DNA from: Ignavibacteriaceae bacterium
GTDB lineage: Bacteria > Bacteroidota > Ignavibacteria > Ignavibacteriales > Ignavibacteriaceae
Direction of reading: 5' to 3'
DNA length: 13,357 bases
NCBI GenBank assembly: GCA_031292465.1
Contig: JARLHB010000159.1
Span: 1-13,357, forward strand
The first letter of the stretch is position 1, and every line of letters begins with the position of its first letter. The notes under the pieces were generated by a model that did no database searches, was not told the DNA's origin, and saw only the letters and a program-made list of their open reading frames with translations. This document shows, in pieces, positions 7,574-13,357 of the stretch. Both the position numbers and the translations under genes were made by a program.

Positions 7574-8380
7574 TTATATGGCTTCTACCATACCGAAGCC
7601 CATAGCATTCTTTTCGCCAAAGCCGGCGGCGTAACCAATTTTTATCAGTTCAGGATTACCGGACAAAGTAAACGGTGCCTGTATTCCTATTATATCTATA
7701 GGGGCTCTGCTTGTTTCTTTTATCGTAACTTTTTTTGTAACCCGTTCATGACTATCTAAGTATGTTTTGTCCCAATCCAGCTTCAATTCCTCAGTATCAA
7801 TTTCTTTATTATATACCAGTTTATACTTATTAATAAGATTCTGTGTAAGCACCCGGTTTATTTCATGTGTGTCATCAGGACGTAAATAATATTGTTTTAA
7901 TTGGCCATTATGATTTCTTTTTGTTGAAAGGACAAGAGGCGAAAGGAGAGAAAATTTCATCCGGCCTGTTATTTGTGTTTCAGGCAGACTTTCTATAGAA
8001 GAAATTTCAAAACGGTTAGCAGAATATTCGCTATTTATTGTCAGAGATTGTTTTTCAAATGTACCCATTACAAAGTTTTGAATAAATGTGTCTATCATTG
8101 GAGACGATATGTAAAGAGTTGCATCAGGACTTTTTAAGATAAAACTTAAATTTCTTCCTGAAGAATCGGATTTCCGGATTGCTGCATTTTCAAATTTCAA
8201 TGCAAATGTAAAAAGCTTATAAGTTTTATTATTATAGACATAACCTTTATCATGAAGGAATTCCGCAAATTCAGGAGAGCCAAAACGAAGCAGATTATAT
8301 ATTGCCGCTGATAACGGATAATTATAATTAACCGGTATAGCTGTTTGAGTAGAACTTTTAAGCTTTATTACAAGACGCAT
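7574..8380 (-). CDS. cas6: CRISPR RNA endoribonuclease Cas6
   Basis: A 268-aa RAMP-fold protein. The C-terminus carries the Cas6 glycine-rich loop GYAAGFGEKNAMGFG (249-263). The N-terminal half has LHDKGY with His43, the usual place of the general acid/base histidine, followed by NKTYKLFTFALKF with Lys52. Cas6 cuts the repeat in the pre-crRNA to give crRNAs with an 8-nt 5' handle. It is the first gene of the operon; ATG at 8380 has only a weak upstream AAGATGAG. The stop codon lies in an 18-bp-spaced duplication of TAATAATTTCT (7576-7566 and 7558-7548), so a second in-frame-looking tail follows the gene. An intact Cas6 implies an array somewhere in the genome. Confidence 0.93.
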   Translation of the reverse strand: MRLVIKLKSSTQTAIPVNYNYPLSAAIYNLLRFGSPEFAEFLHDKGYVYNNKTYKLFTFALKFENAAIRKSDSSGRNLSFILKSPDATLYISSPMIDTFIQNFVMGTFEKQSLTINSEYSANRFEISSIESLPETQITGRMKFSLLSPLVLSTKRNHNGQLKQYYLRPDDTHEINRVLTQNLINKYKLVYNKEIDTEELKLDWDKTYLDSHERVTKKVTIKETSRAPIDIIGIQAPFTLSGNPELIKIGYAAGFGEKNAMGFGMVEAI

Positions 8381-8408
8381 AAAATTAAACTCATCTTTTT
8401 GATAAGCT

Positions 8409-8438
8409 TACAAATAGAAAATATTTTCTATCCGGCAA
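8409..8438 (-). promoter_or_regulatory. Putative cas operon promoter with operator-like palindrome
   Basis: On the minus strand TTG (8438-8436) is followed after exactly 19 bases by TATTTGTA (8416-8409), a fair match to the Bacteroidota -33 TTG and -7 TAnnTTTG layout, 28 bp before the cas6 ATG. Between and touching the boxes is a perfect 16-bp palindrome, TAGAAAATATTTTCTA (8415-8430). A repressor bound there would block RNA polymerase. The boxes match imperfectly, so the promoter is a proposal. Confidence 0.4.
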
Positions 8439-8442
8439 TTAC

Positions 8443-8455
8443 TTGCCATAGTTTT
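8443..8455. repeat. Single copy of the TTGCCATAGTTTT repeat near the cas promoter
   Basis: TTGCCATAGTTTT is identical over 13 bp to 8977-8989 in the distal tandem pair, about 530 bp away in the same orientation. It sits just upstream of the proposed -33 box of the cas promoter. Confidence 0.5.
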
Positions 8456-8745
8456 AAACATTAGCAGAATGTAATATTATATTTTGCGATAAGATGGCTA
8501 ATAGGTCTCTTCCCCGCTTGAACGGATGATATTATCATAAATCCCCGATACATTAACATAGTTTCCCTTAATATTTAATGATAATTTAATTAATTATCTG
8601 ATAAAACAAAATAGCTGAGATATTTATATATATCGCTTTGTAATAGCAAATTAAGAATGTCACGTATTCAGCAAAGTAGAAATGTCAGTAATAAAAGTAA
8701 CAAACTAATAAATAAAGTAAAGCATAAAGTTAACGTGAGGAGAAC

Positions 8746-8775
8746 GTAGCCAGACTGGAGTTACTCCAATGCTAC
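8746..8775 (-). repeat. Second GTAG-headed REP-like palindrome
   Basis: On the minus strand the element starts GTAGCA, as the palindrome before the RAYT gene does, then has TGGAGT-A-ACTCCA and closes with GGCTAC, so GTAGC/GCTAC forms an outer stem around the inner one (30 nt in all). The layout (GTAG head, imperfect hairpin, same strand) matches the 529-577 element although the stem sequence differs, suggesting a REP of another subfamily. Confidence 0.45.
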
Positions 8776-8974
8776 AATTAAATAATTTTGTTTTTTAACC
8801 ATACTTAGGAAATTATTAAGTGTGGTATCTGATCCAGAGAGAGATATATTTAAAATGAGTGATAGTGAGTTTTACAAAGGGACTAAATAATAATAAGGGG
8901 CTTAATATTTTGAACTAGCAAATATGATTACATACTAAAAAATTTTTACTCCTATTAAGGAAATCGCTCTTCAA

Positions 8975-8998
8975 TTTTGCCATAGTTTTTGCCATAGT
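8975..8998. repeat. Perfect tandem repeat of TTTTGCCATAGT
   Basis: TTTTGCCATAGT occurs twice head to tail with no spacer (8975-8986, 8987-8998). Ten or more bases of the same word recur at 8443-8455. It lies about 110 bp from the 3' end of tRNA-Lys, where integration scars are common; it could also be a protein binding site. Confidence 0.6.
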
Positions 8999-9003
8999 AC
9001 TCG

Positions 9004-9029
9004 TAGCCTAACGACTGAATATTAGGCTA
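9004..9029 (+). other. Inverted repeat TAGCCTAA / TTAGGCTA
   Basis: A perfect 8-bp stem (9004-9011 and 9022-9029) with a 10-base loop, followed on the + strand by TTTC only. There is no gene on the + strand immediately before it, so a terminator role is doubtful. Confidence 0.3.
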
Positions 9030-9074
9030 TTTCAAGACAATTATTGATTATTGGCACAACCCCTTAAAATGCAG

Positions 9075-9103
9075 AAGTGCGAAAACAAATTATTTTCGCA
9101 CTT
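9075..9103 (-). terminator. Terminator hairpin of tRNA-Lys
   Basis: AAGTGCGAAAA (9075-9085) and TTTTCGCACTT (9093-9103) form a perfect 11-bp stem with a 7-base loop, five bases after the end of the tRNA. On the minus strand only a short T stretch (CTGCATTTTAA) follows, so it may also act in processing. Confidence 0.65.
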
Positions 9104-9107
9104 TTAG

Positions 9108-9180
9108 TGCATCCTGCGGGATTCGAACCCGCGACCTGCTGATTAAGAGTCAGATGCTCTACCAACTGAGCTAAGGATGC
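9108..9180 (-). tRNA. tRNA-Lys (anticodon CTT)
   Basis: A full cloverleaf on the minus strand: acceptor GCATCCT/AGGATGC, D arm GCTC-AGTTGGTA-GAGC, anticodon loop CTCTTAA, T arm GCGGG-TTCGAAT-CCCGC, discriminator A. The loop places CTT at 34-36, reading AAG. The outermost anticodon-stem pair (27-43) looks like a T-C mismatch. CCA is not encoded, so it is added after transcription. Its 3' end faces the CRISPR-Cas region, the side on which tRNA-targeting elements usually insert. Confidence 0.97.
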
Positions 9181-9184
9181 GGGG

Positions 9185-9216
9185 TAAAATTACGGATTTT
9201 CAACTTTCTTTCAAAA
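9185..9216 (-). promoter_or_regulatory. Bacteroidota-type promoter of tRNA-Lys
   Basis: On the minus strand TTTTGA (9216-9211) is followed, 19 bases after TTG, by TAATTTTA (9192-9185), four bases before the tRNA. This fits the -33 TTG / -7 TAnnTTTG arrangement of Bacteroidota sigma factors and supports the group assignment. Confidence 0.5.
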
Positions 9217-9290
9217 TTAAAAACTTCGTTATTTGGCGGCTTGTGCGTAATTTTGATGAATATTTAAAATTTTTCTATGTAGGATTTAAA

Positions 9291-9569
9291 TTGACCGGCG
9301 ATTTAATAGGTTATATTGCTGCTTTTTGTACTACAATTGCTTATGTACCTCAGGCAATTAAAGTTTACAAAACTAAAAGGACTAATGATATTTCTATTGG
9401 TACATTTTTATTGCTTTCAACCGGGGTTGCATTGTGGCTGGTTTACGGAATAATTATAGTTTCGTTTCCAATTATAGCGGCAAACGCCGTTACTTTTATA
9501 CTTTCACTTTATATCTTCATAATGAAAATGAAATTGGACTTCTTCAAGCCTGCAAAGGCCGCTGAATAA
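9291..9569 (+). CDS. SemiSWEET sugar transporter (MtN3/PQ-loop family)
   Basis: A 92-aa membrane protein with three hydrophobic helices: GYIAAFCTTIAYVPQAIKVY, then TFLLLSTGVALWLVYGIII, then IIAANAVTFILSLYIFIMKM. The first helix carries the PQ motif (YVPQ). SemiSWEETs are 85-95-aa triple-helix units that dimerise to move sugars such as sucrose across the inner membrane. I chose TTG 9291 because AGGA lies six bases before it and the length then fits the family; the frame is open further upstream to an ATG at 9177, but that start would overlap the tRNA gene and add a non-homologous tail. It is the only + strand gene and converges on the DUF3574 gene with 15 bp between stops. Confidence 0.88.
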   Translation: MTGDLIGYIAAFCTTIAYVPQAIKVYKTKRTNDISIGTFLLLSTGVALWLVYGIIIVSFPIIAANAVTFILSLYIFIMKMKLDFFKPAKAAE

Positions 9570-9584
9570 TTTTAAACCGGAACC

Positions 9585-10022
9585 TTATTCTTCAACACTA
9601 ACAGGTATATTAACTTTCAAAACAGAGTTTTGCTGAAATAATCTTTTATAATTATCTATTACATAGTTTATTGAAGATTCCATATCTTCATTACGCTTAT
9701 AAATAATTATTACAAGTTTGGAATTCTCCTTCATAACTTTATTATCATTATCCATCCATTGTCCGTGTGCATCAACAACTGTAAAGCCATCCATAAATTT
9801 GGGCGATATATAATCATCAACAAATTTATTCCATTCTTCATCCGTAACCATTGTACCGTCTGGCTTAGAAAGCCCAAAGAACAGTTCCGTCTGCGTTTCG
9901 TTTAACGATTGTGAATAAAGTGCGATATCCCCTGGATCTGCCTTTACAAACAGGCAGCCCTGAAATTGAATGGTACCTATAGTGATAATTAAAACTAATA
10001 AATATCTATTAATCACTTCCAT
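9585..10022 (-). CDS. DUF3574 family lipoprotein
   Basis: A 145-aa protein. The N-terminal hydrophobic segment LLVLIITIGTIQFQGC ends in a lipobox (FQGC, Cys23), so it is probably a lipoprotein anchored in the envelope. The body has the DUF3574 pattern: QTELFFGLSKPDG, VTDEEWNKFVDDYISPKF, then DGFTVVDAHGQW and a strand KLVIIIYKR. The function of DUF3574 is not known to me. ATG 10022 is preferred over the upstream in-frame ATG at 10106, because it is preceded by GGCGGGA and puts a normal signal peptide at the N-terminus; the longer form would add 28 charged residues. It is the third gene of the sigma-factor operon. Confidence 0.8.
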   Translation of the reverse strand: MEVINRYLLVLIITIGTIQFQGCLFVKADPGDIALYSQSLNETQTELFFGLSKPDGTMVTDEEWNKFVDDYISPKFMDGFTVVDAHGQWMDNDNKVMKENSKLVIIIYKRNEDMESSINYVIDNYKRLFQQNSVLKVNIPVSVEE

Positions 10023-10106
10023 ACTGTCCCGCCTTTTTTGATAGGCAAGATACAAAAAGCGCTTATTTGAAAACAGAAGCCAGCTTCTCTTTTTACCAGT
10101 GCACAA

Positions 10107-10400
10107 CTATTCTTTTGGCGTGTCTTTCATACATTTGTCAAATTCAGCGTGAAATTTTCTATGCCATTCTTCATGCCTCTTGTCGTGGTTGCGATGCTGC
10201 ATTCCTATCCCTGAGAATAATATTTTAGAAAGAATAAGCAAACCAACGGACTGCAAATAGTTAATTACCTTAATACCGAACAAGCATGGCATTAGCCAGT
10301 TCCAAAGCAGCATCAGTACAAGGCTTATAACTGAAACGAAAAGGATTCCGAAAAATATTCTCAGGAATATCCATTTGGGATCACGATGACCTCTAAACAT
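10107..10400 (-). CDS. Small membrane protein downstream of ECF sigma factor
   Basis: A 97-aa protein with two membrane segments (about residues 10-37 and 44-64) and the signature LMLLWNWLMPCLFG followed by LLILSKILF, which recurs in small proteins encoded next to ECF sigma factors in this group. The cytoplasmic or periplasmic tail is His-rich (HRNHDKRHEEWHRKFHAEF, with Cys after), which could bind metal. ATG 10400 overlaps the sigma gene stop by 8 bp, with GAGGAG ten bases before it, so the two are coupled. It may act as a membrane partner of the sigma factor, but it has no recognisable anti-sigma domain. Confidence 0.75.
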   Translation of the reverse strand: MFRGHRDPKWIFLRIFFGILFVSVISLVLMLLWNWLMPCLFGIKVINYLQSVGLLILSKILFSGIGMQHRNHDKRHEEWHRKFHAEFDKCMKDTPKE

Positions 10401-10959
10401 TGTTTTTTAACTCCTCGAATAAGTATTTTAAACTTTTTCTTAAATACAGAACCGCATAACGTTTTCTTGAAAGGAGCGTATTTACGGGTTCATTTACAAT
10501 TTTTGAAATTTCCTTGAAACTTAACCCCTCAAACTCATTTAATACAAATACTGCTTTCTGCTCTTCAGGCATTTCATCAAGAGACGCCTCTATTTCCTCC
10601 CAAATCAGGTTTCGCCAGTAAACTTCATCCGGCAGTCCTGAAACATCAGGAATAATTTCCGCAAGCGTAATCGGCTCATCATTGTCATCTCCGGAAAAAA
10701 TCACTTTTTCTTCAGGCAGAGGCGATGTGCTTTTTTTCCTGCGTGAATCTATAATCCGGTTCTGTGCAACGCGGTAAAGCCATGAAGAGATACGGTCCAT
10801 GAACTCTATTTCTTCAAATGCACTTACAAATTGATAGAAAACATCCTGCAGTATATCCTCAGCATCTTCCTTTGTAGGAACACTCTTCCTGATAAAGTTA
10901 AAAAGCTTACCGCTTTCCTTCTTTATAGTTTTCTCAATTTGAACTGAATTTGCCGGCAT
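10393..10959 (-). CDS. ECF-type RNA polymerase sigma factor (sigma-70 family)
   Basis: A 188-aa protein from ATG 10959. Region 2 is clear: DAEDILQDVFYQF, then ISSWLYRVAQNRIIDSRRKK. Region 4 follows after an acidic linker: SLDEMPEEQKAVFVLNEFEG, then LSFKEISKIVNEPVNTLLSR, a helix-turn-helix that would bind the -35 box. The frame is open to an earlier ATG at 11022, which would add 21 mostly hydrophobic residues; neither start has a good ribosome binding site, and the shorter form matches usual ECF architecture. It is the first gene of the operon with the small membrane protein and the DUF3574 lipoprotein. A transmembrane anti-sigma factor of a known class is not seen nearby. Confidence 0.9.
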   Translation of the reverse strand: MPANSVQIEKTIKKESGKLFNFIRKSVPTKEDAEDILQDVFYQFVSAFEEIEFMDRISSWLYRVAQNRIIDSRRKKSTSPLPEEKVIFSGDDNDEPITLAEIIPDVSGLPDEVYWRNLIWEEIEASLDEMPEEQKAVFVLNEFEGLSFKEISKIVNEPVNTLLSRKRYAVLYLRKSLKYLFEELKNNV

Positions 10960-11094
10960 TAATTTATTGTTTATTCTATTAATTAAGACGAATATATGCC
11001 AGGAATATTTTAAATAGAACAATAATTATTTTGTTTACACGTTTTTAACGCTTACAAATAATACATAAATATAATGAATGATTACACTCAATGT

Positions 11095-11132
11095 AAAAAA
11101 ATAACTCTCAACTTTAACAGCAGAGAGTTATT
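11095..11132 (-). terminator. Rho-independent terminator of the DUF1579 gene
   Basis: AATAACTCTC (11100-11109) and GAGAGTTATT (11123-11132) make a perfect 10-bp stem with a 13-base loop. On the minus strand the stem runs into seven T (11101-11095), 46 bp after the DUF1579 stop. Confidence 0.85.
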
Positions 11133-11177
11133 ATAAACAATGAAGGCCGGATTTGAAGCTTAACCTATAGATTACTA

Positions 11178-11738
11178 TTACTTCTTTCTGGTAAATATCT
11201 GCTCCATATTTTTATATTCTTTATCGCCATTCCGAATAAACATTGTCAAGACCTGGTCATCCTTATCAACAAATTTTATAATTTCCCGGTATTTAATATC
11301 CTTTCCTGTTGCCGGATCAACCATTGTCCCTGTTAATGTTACAGTAGAATCTGGATCATTGTATGTACCTGTGGCGATTGTTGTACCCGTGCCAAAATTA
11401 TCATACCAAACAGATGTAAATTCCTTTTTCGCATTATCATAACCCAGCAGCATCATACCTTCAAAAGGCATATCCATCATTTTGCCTTTATGCATTGATT
11501 TCAGGTACCTGCCTCCCATAATCATTTCACTTGTACTGGACACCTCATATTTCTGCGGGGGCTGAGACGGGTCTGTCCACATTGTAAGTTCGGATGTCCA
11601 TTCGCCTGCGCTTTCTGCCATCATTTTATGCACGGGTCCGGGAGTCATATAATTTTGCCAGGCTTGCTGCTGATCCTGCGCGGATAATTGGGAAATAAAA
11701 AGTAAAAAAATAAACATTGTACAAATAACTGTTCTCAT
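11178..11738 (-). CDS. Secreted DUF1579 family protein
   Basis: A 186-aa protein with a typical signal peptide (MRTVICTMFIFLLFISQLSA, cleavage likely after SAQ or SA). The mature part has the DUF1579 features: PGPVHKMMAESAGEWTSE near the start, TSEMIMGGRYLKS, PFEGMMLLGYDNAKKEF, VWYDNFGTG and a beta-rich rest with FTR near the end. The family is a lipocalin-like barrel of unknown role, presumably periplasmic or exported here. ATG 11738 has AAGGAG seven bases upstream. It stands as a single-gene unit ending in the terminator at 11095-11132. Confidence 0.87.
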   Translation of the reverse strand: MRTVICTMFIFLLFISQLSAQDQQQAWQNYMTPGPVHKMMAESAGEWTSELTMWTDPSQPPQKYEVSSTSEMIMGGRYLKSMHKGKMMDMPFEGMMLLGYDNAKKEFTSVWYDNFGTGTTIATGTYNDPDSTVTLTGTMVDPATGKDIKYREIIKFVDKDDQVLTMFIRNGDKEYKNMEQIFTRKK

Positions 11739-11886
11739 ACTTTTCTCCTTATTAATGATTAGATATTAAAATGAGCTGCGAAAGGTTAAAATAAACTCAC
11801 TTTTCTTGTGGAATGAAAATACAAAACCAGTACAATAAAATGAAATTAAATAATTATTGCCGTGTACAGCATCATAGCACCCCCCT

Positions 11887-12288
11887 TCATGAATTGAAAT
11901 CGGATACTCTTCGCCAGATTGCTTTCCAGTAGTTATCATTTTCCTCTTCCCTGCTGAATACAAAAATATCCTCTCCTTTTTTAGTAAATTCTACACCCCT
12001 CGTCTTGTAAGTTATTTCGAAGTTGTAAAATGCAACTGCTGTGGTTTTCCATAGTTCAATTACGGGCTCATCCTGTTTATATTCCAGTAAATCTGCAGTT
12101 TCAATAAACTGCTTATAACTCATTATACAGGCATCGCGGCCGGCAGCTCTTTGTTTCAAATCCCGGGTTGTTATTACCATCTGATCATCAAAGTAATCAT
12201 TTAGTAATTCAAGATGATTATTCAGCCATGCCCCGTTAATTATCTGGATAATTTTCCGAACCATATCTTTATCATTTTGAATATCCAT
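11887..12288 (-). CDS. SnoaL-like / NTF2-fold protein (DUF4440-like)
   Basis: A 133-aa soluble protein. The layout is that of small NTF2-fold proteins: an N-terminal helix (MVRKIIQIINGAWLNNHLEL) followed by NDYFDDQMVI, then a second helical part (CIMSYKQFIETAD) and strands ending in the conserved tail FVFSREEENDNYWKAIWRRV, resembling the W-x-W/RR ending of SnoaL-like DUF4440 proteins. Members bind small ligands or act as enzymes; no catalytic residues can be assigned. ATG 12288 lacks an obvious Shine-Dalgarno sequence. It is separated from its neighbours by 148 and 222 bp, so it is probably monocistronic. Confidence 0.7.
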   Translation of the reverse strand: MDIQNDKDMVRKIIQIINGAWLNNHLELLNDYFDDQMVITTRDLKQRAAGRDACIMSYKQFIETADLLEYKQDEPVIELWKTTAVAFYNFEITYKTRGVEFTKKGEDIFVFSREEENDNYWKAIWRRVSDFNS

Positions 12289-12510
12289 TTATTTTGTCCG
12301 CAATTTTTAGAAATAGAATATCAGCAACTAATATTATTTTTATATCAGGCTGCCAATAGCTAATGTAAATCGTAGCATTTATCATTTAATTAATCCTGAT
12401 ACAGACCGGAATAATCTTAATAATTTTTTCCTCTAAAAGCAGTTCATTTTAAATTCCACCATAGGAAAAACAAGGCTTATTTAAGAAAAGTACCATTTAA
12501 ATGATTAATT

Positions 12511-12939
12511 TCACCTTTTAAACTGGCGCAAAGCAAGGAAGGCTGCAGCTGCAACTTCGCTTATACCTAATATTTTACTTACAATACCAAGGTCATATTT
12601 ATTTAATTCTTTTTTCCGTAATTGCAGTATAAGGCTGAGATTTTTGTTAAAGTATTCTAATGAATCATTTACAACAGGTTTATTGCCCGAATTAGTTTCC
12701 AATAAAAAGTCGCTAAAATCATATTTGTTATAAGGTAAAAAAGCATCTCATATGCTCAACTTTTTACCTGACAGCTTTTCATCAACTTTGGACTGATGAT
12801 CAGATGTGTTTTCTCTGAACAGCAAGCTTTTATAATTTATAGTATCCCCTTCCGCCTTAATCTGTTTTCCCGCTTCCTGTGCATATACAGTTGTGCTTAA
12901 TAGTATAAGAAGTAACAATATTTTTATATTACCGGACAA
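12511..12939 (-). pseudogene. Small exported protein split by an in-frame TGA
   Basis: One reading frame covers the whole span apart from a single TGA at 12750-12748. The first part starts at TTG 12939 and encodes 63 residues with a clear signal peptide (ILLLLILLSTTVYA, then QEAG). After the TGA the frame continues for 78 codons (DAFLPYNKYDFSDFLLETNS ... AAAAFLALRQFKR) with normal-looking protein composition and no ATG; the only start available is TTG 12702. The simplest reading is one exported protein of about 142 residues disrupted by a nonsense change, for example from CGA, AGA or TGG. TGA read-through or two separate small genes are less likely. I do not recognise the family. A hydrophobic patch (ISEVAAAAFLAL) lies near the C-terminus. 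Confidence 0.55.
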
Positions 12940-12983
12940 TATTATTGCCTGATATAAACATTATCTTATTGATAGTACAAGTG

Positions 12984-13031
12984 GCGAAACAGCGCCTGCC
13001 TACCGGCGTGTAGGCGGTAGGCTGATTTCGC
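12984..13031. repeat. GC-rich hairpin element
   Basis: A compound inverted repeat: outer arms GCGAAA (12984-12989) and TTTCGC (13026-13031), inner arms GCCTACCG (12998-13005) and CGGTAGGC (13015-13022) around a 9-base loop. It is far richer in G and C than its surroundings. It lies after the ygiD-like gene and could be a dispersed intergenic repeat; no T run follows on either strand, so it is not a standard terminator. Confidence 0.55.
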
Positions 13032-13147
13032 TTATACAATTTTGCGTAACATTAGTTACTAATCGAAAATTATTTATTGCCAACTATAAGTGACGTCATG
13101 GAAATTGAGCCAAGTTCGGTTTTATCATTAAAGAATAAAATGTTTTC

Positions 13148-13357
13148 TTATTTTTCTTTTAGTCCCAGCACATAAAGAAGAGGCAAATAATGCTCAGGAG
13201 TTGGAACTGCAAGCTGCACTTCGGCACCAAGATTTTTATAATCTATCAGCCCTGAATAATTTTCATCCGTAATTAATTTTTTAAATTTTTCATTTGCATT
13301 CAAAGCCCAGTCAAATCCCTCCTGGTTATGCCAGTTAATCATCCTAAGATTATGTAC
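13148..13357 (-). CDS. ygiD: YgiD-like 4,5-DOPA extradiol dioxygenase (LigB family), 5' part off the right edge
   Basis: Only the last 69 residues are in the window; the frame is open to the right edge (VHNLRMINWHNQEGFDWALN). It matches the C-terminus of the LigB-fold DODA family as in E. coli YgiD: VHNLR, then W, FDWALNANE, and the ending AVPTPEHYLPLLYVLGL, where PTPEHYLPLLY is highly typical. These are Fe(II) or Zn enzymes that open catechol rings at the extradiol position; the physiological substrate in bacteria is uncertain. An ATG at 13342 is internal, not the start. Confidence 0.88.
   Translation of the reverse strand, partial: VHNLRMINWHNQEGFDWALNANEKFKKLITDENYSGLIDYKNLGAEVQLAVPTPEHYLPLLYVLGLKEK

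Larger units (their letters stand above)
8381..9107. other. 727-bp stretch without a convincing gene between cas6 and tRNA-Lys
   Basis: No CRISPR repeat array and no ORF with a start and ribosome binding site was found on either strand. It contains the putative cas promoter, copies of a TTGCCATAGT repeat, a GTAG-headed palindrome (8746-8775), a second inverted repeat (9004-9029) and the tRNA terminator. AATGTCA occurs twice, 25 bp apart (8656-8662 and 8681-8687), which recalls the spaced terminal repeats of IS21/IS481-type elements, but no transposase remains. A short + frame ending at 8890 (SVVSDPERDIFKMSDSEFYK, then GTK and stop) reads protein-like and may be a gene remnant. Confidence 0.5.

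Noticed and set aside
7548..7576. Direct duplication of AGAAATTATTA at the cas6 stop
   Set aside because: An 11-bp AT-rich duplication without effect on the reading frame; probably slippage or chance.
8381..9107. Possible degenerate CRISPR array upstream of cas6
   Set aside because: No repeat of 25-40 bp with regular spacing exists; the only direct repeats are the short TTGCCATAGT words and the AATGTCA pair.
9177..9290. N-terminal extension of the SemiSWEET gene to ATG 9177
   Set aside because: It would overlap the tRNA gene and its promoter, and the added residues have no place in the 85-95-aa family.
11766..11963. 65-codon minus-strand ORF
   Set aside because: It overlaps the 3' end of the SnoaL-like gene in another frame and runs into intergenic DNA; composition is not protein-like and no ribosome binding site was seen.

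Overview
The window is AT-rich DNA that looks like a member of the Bacteroidota/Ignavibacteria (FCB) group. Three things point there: a TTG-N19-TAnnTTT-type promoter in front of the tRNA gene, the family content (DUF1579 and DUF3574 proteins, a SemiSWEET), and a REP-associated transposase of the kind common in that group. This assignment is an inference from style, not a database match. Almost every gene lies on the minus strand.

Right to left along the minus strand, 8380-641 is a compact type I-B CRISPR-Cas interference operon: cas6, a 197-aa protein I do not recognise, cas8b (Csh1/TM1802-like), cas7 (Csh2), cas5 and cas3. Gaps between genes are short or negative. Inside the 3' end of cas8b there is an in-frame ATG behind a strong Shine-Dalgarno sequence (position 5114); it would make a 122-aa small subunit, Cas11b. 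The working model is that Cas6 trims crRNA, Cas8b/Cas7/Cas5/Cas11b form Cascade, and Cas3 (HD nuclease plus helicase) is recruited to degrade the target. No cas1, cas2, cas4 or CRISPR array is present in the window. The place where adaptation genes often sit, after cas3, instead holds a partial REP-associated tyrosine transposase (1-499) preceded by GTAG-headed palindromes. Spacers would have to come from an array elsewhere.

The operon starts about 730 bp from the 3' end of a tRNA-Lys(CTT) gene (9108-9180). That gap has no convincing gene but contains a likely cas promoter with a perfect palindrome between its two boxes, a tandem 12-bp repeat whose core recurs by the cas promoter, a second GTAG-headed palindrome, and the tRNA terminator.

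Beyond the tRNA lie ordinary chromosomal genes: a SemiSWEET sugar transporter (+ strand, TTG start), a three-gene operon of an ECF sigma factor, a small membrane protein and a DUF3574 lipoprotein, a secreted DUF1579 protein with a clear terminator, a SnoaL-like protein, a small exported protein whose frame is split by an in-frame TGA, a GC-rich hairpin element, and the 3' end of a YgiD-type extradiol dioxygenase running off the right edge.

The points most worth following up are the unrecognised gene inside the cas operon, whose best-supported start is separated from the rest by an in-frame TAG; the internal Cas11b start; the lack of adaptation genes and array; and the RAYT/REP association.
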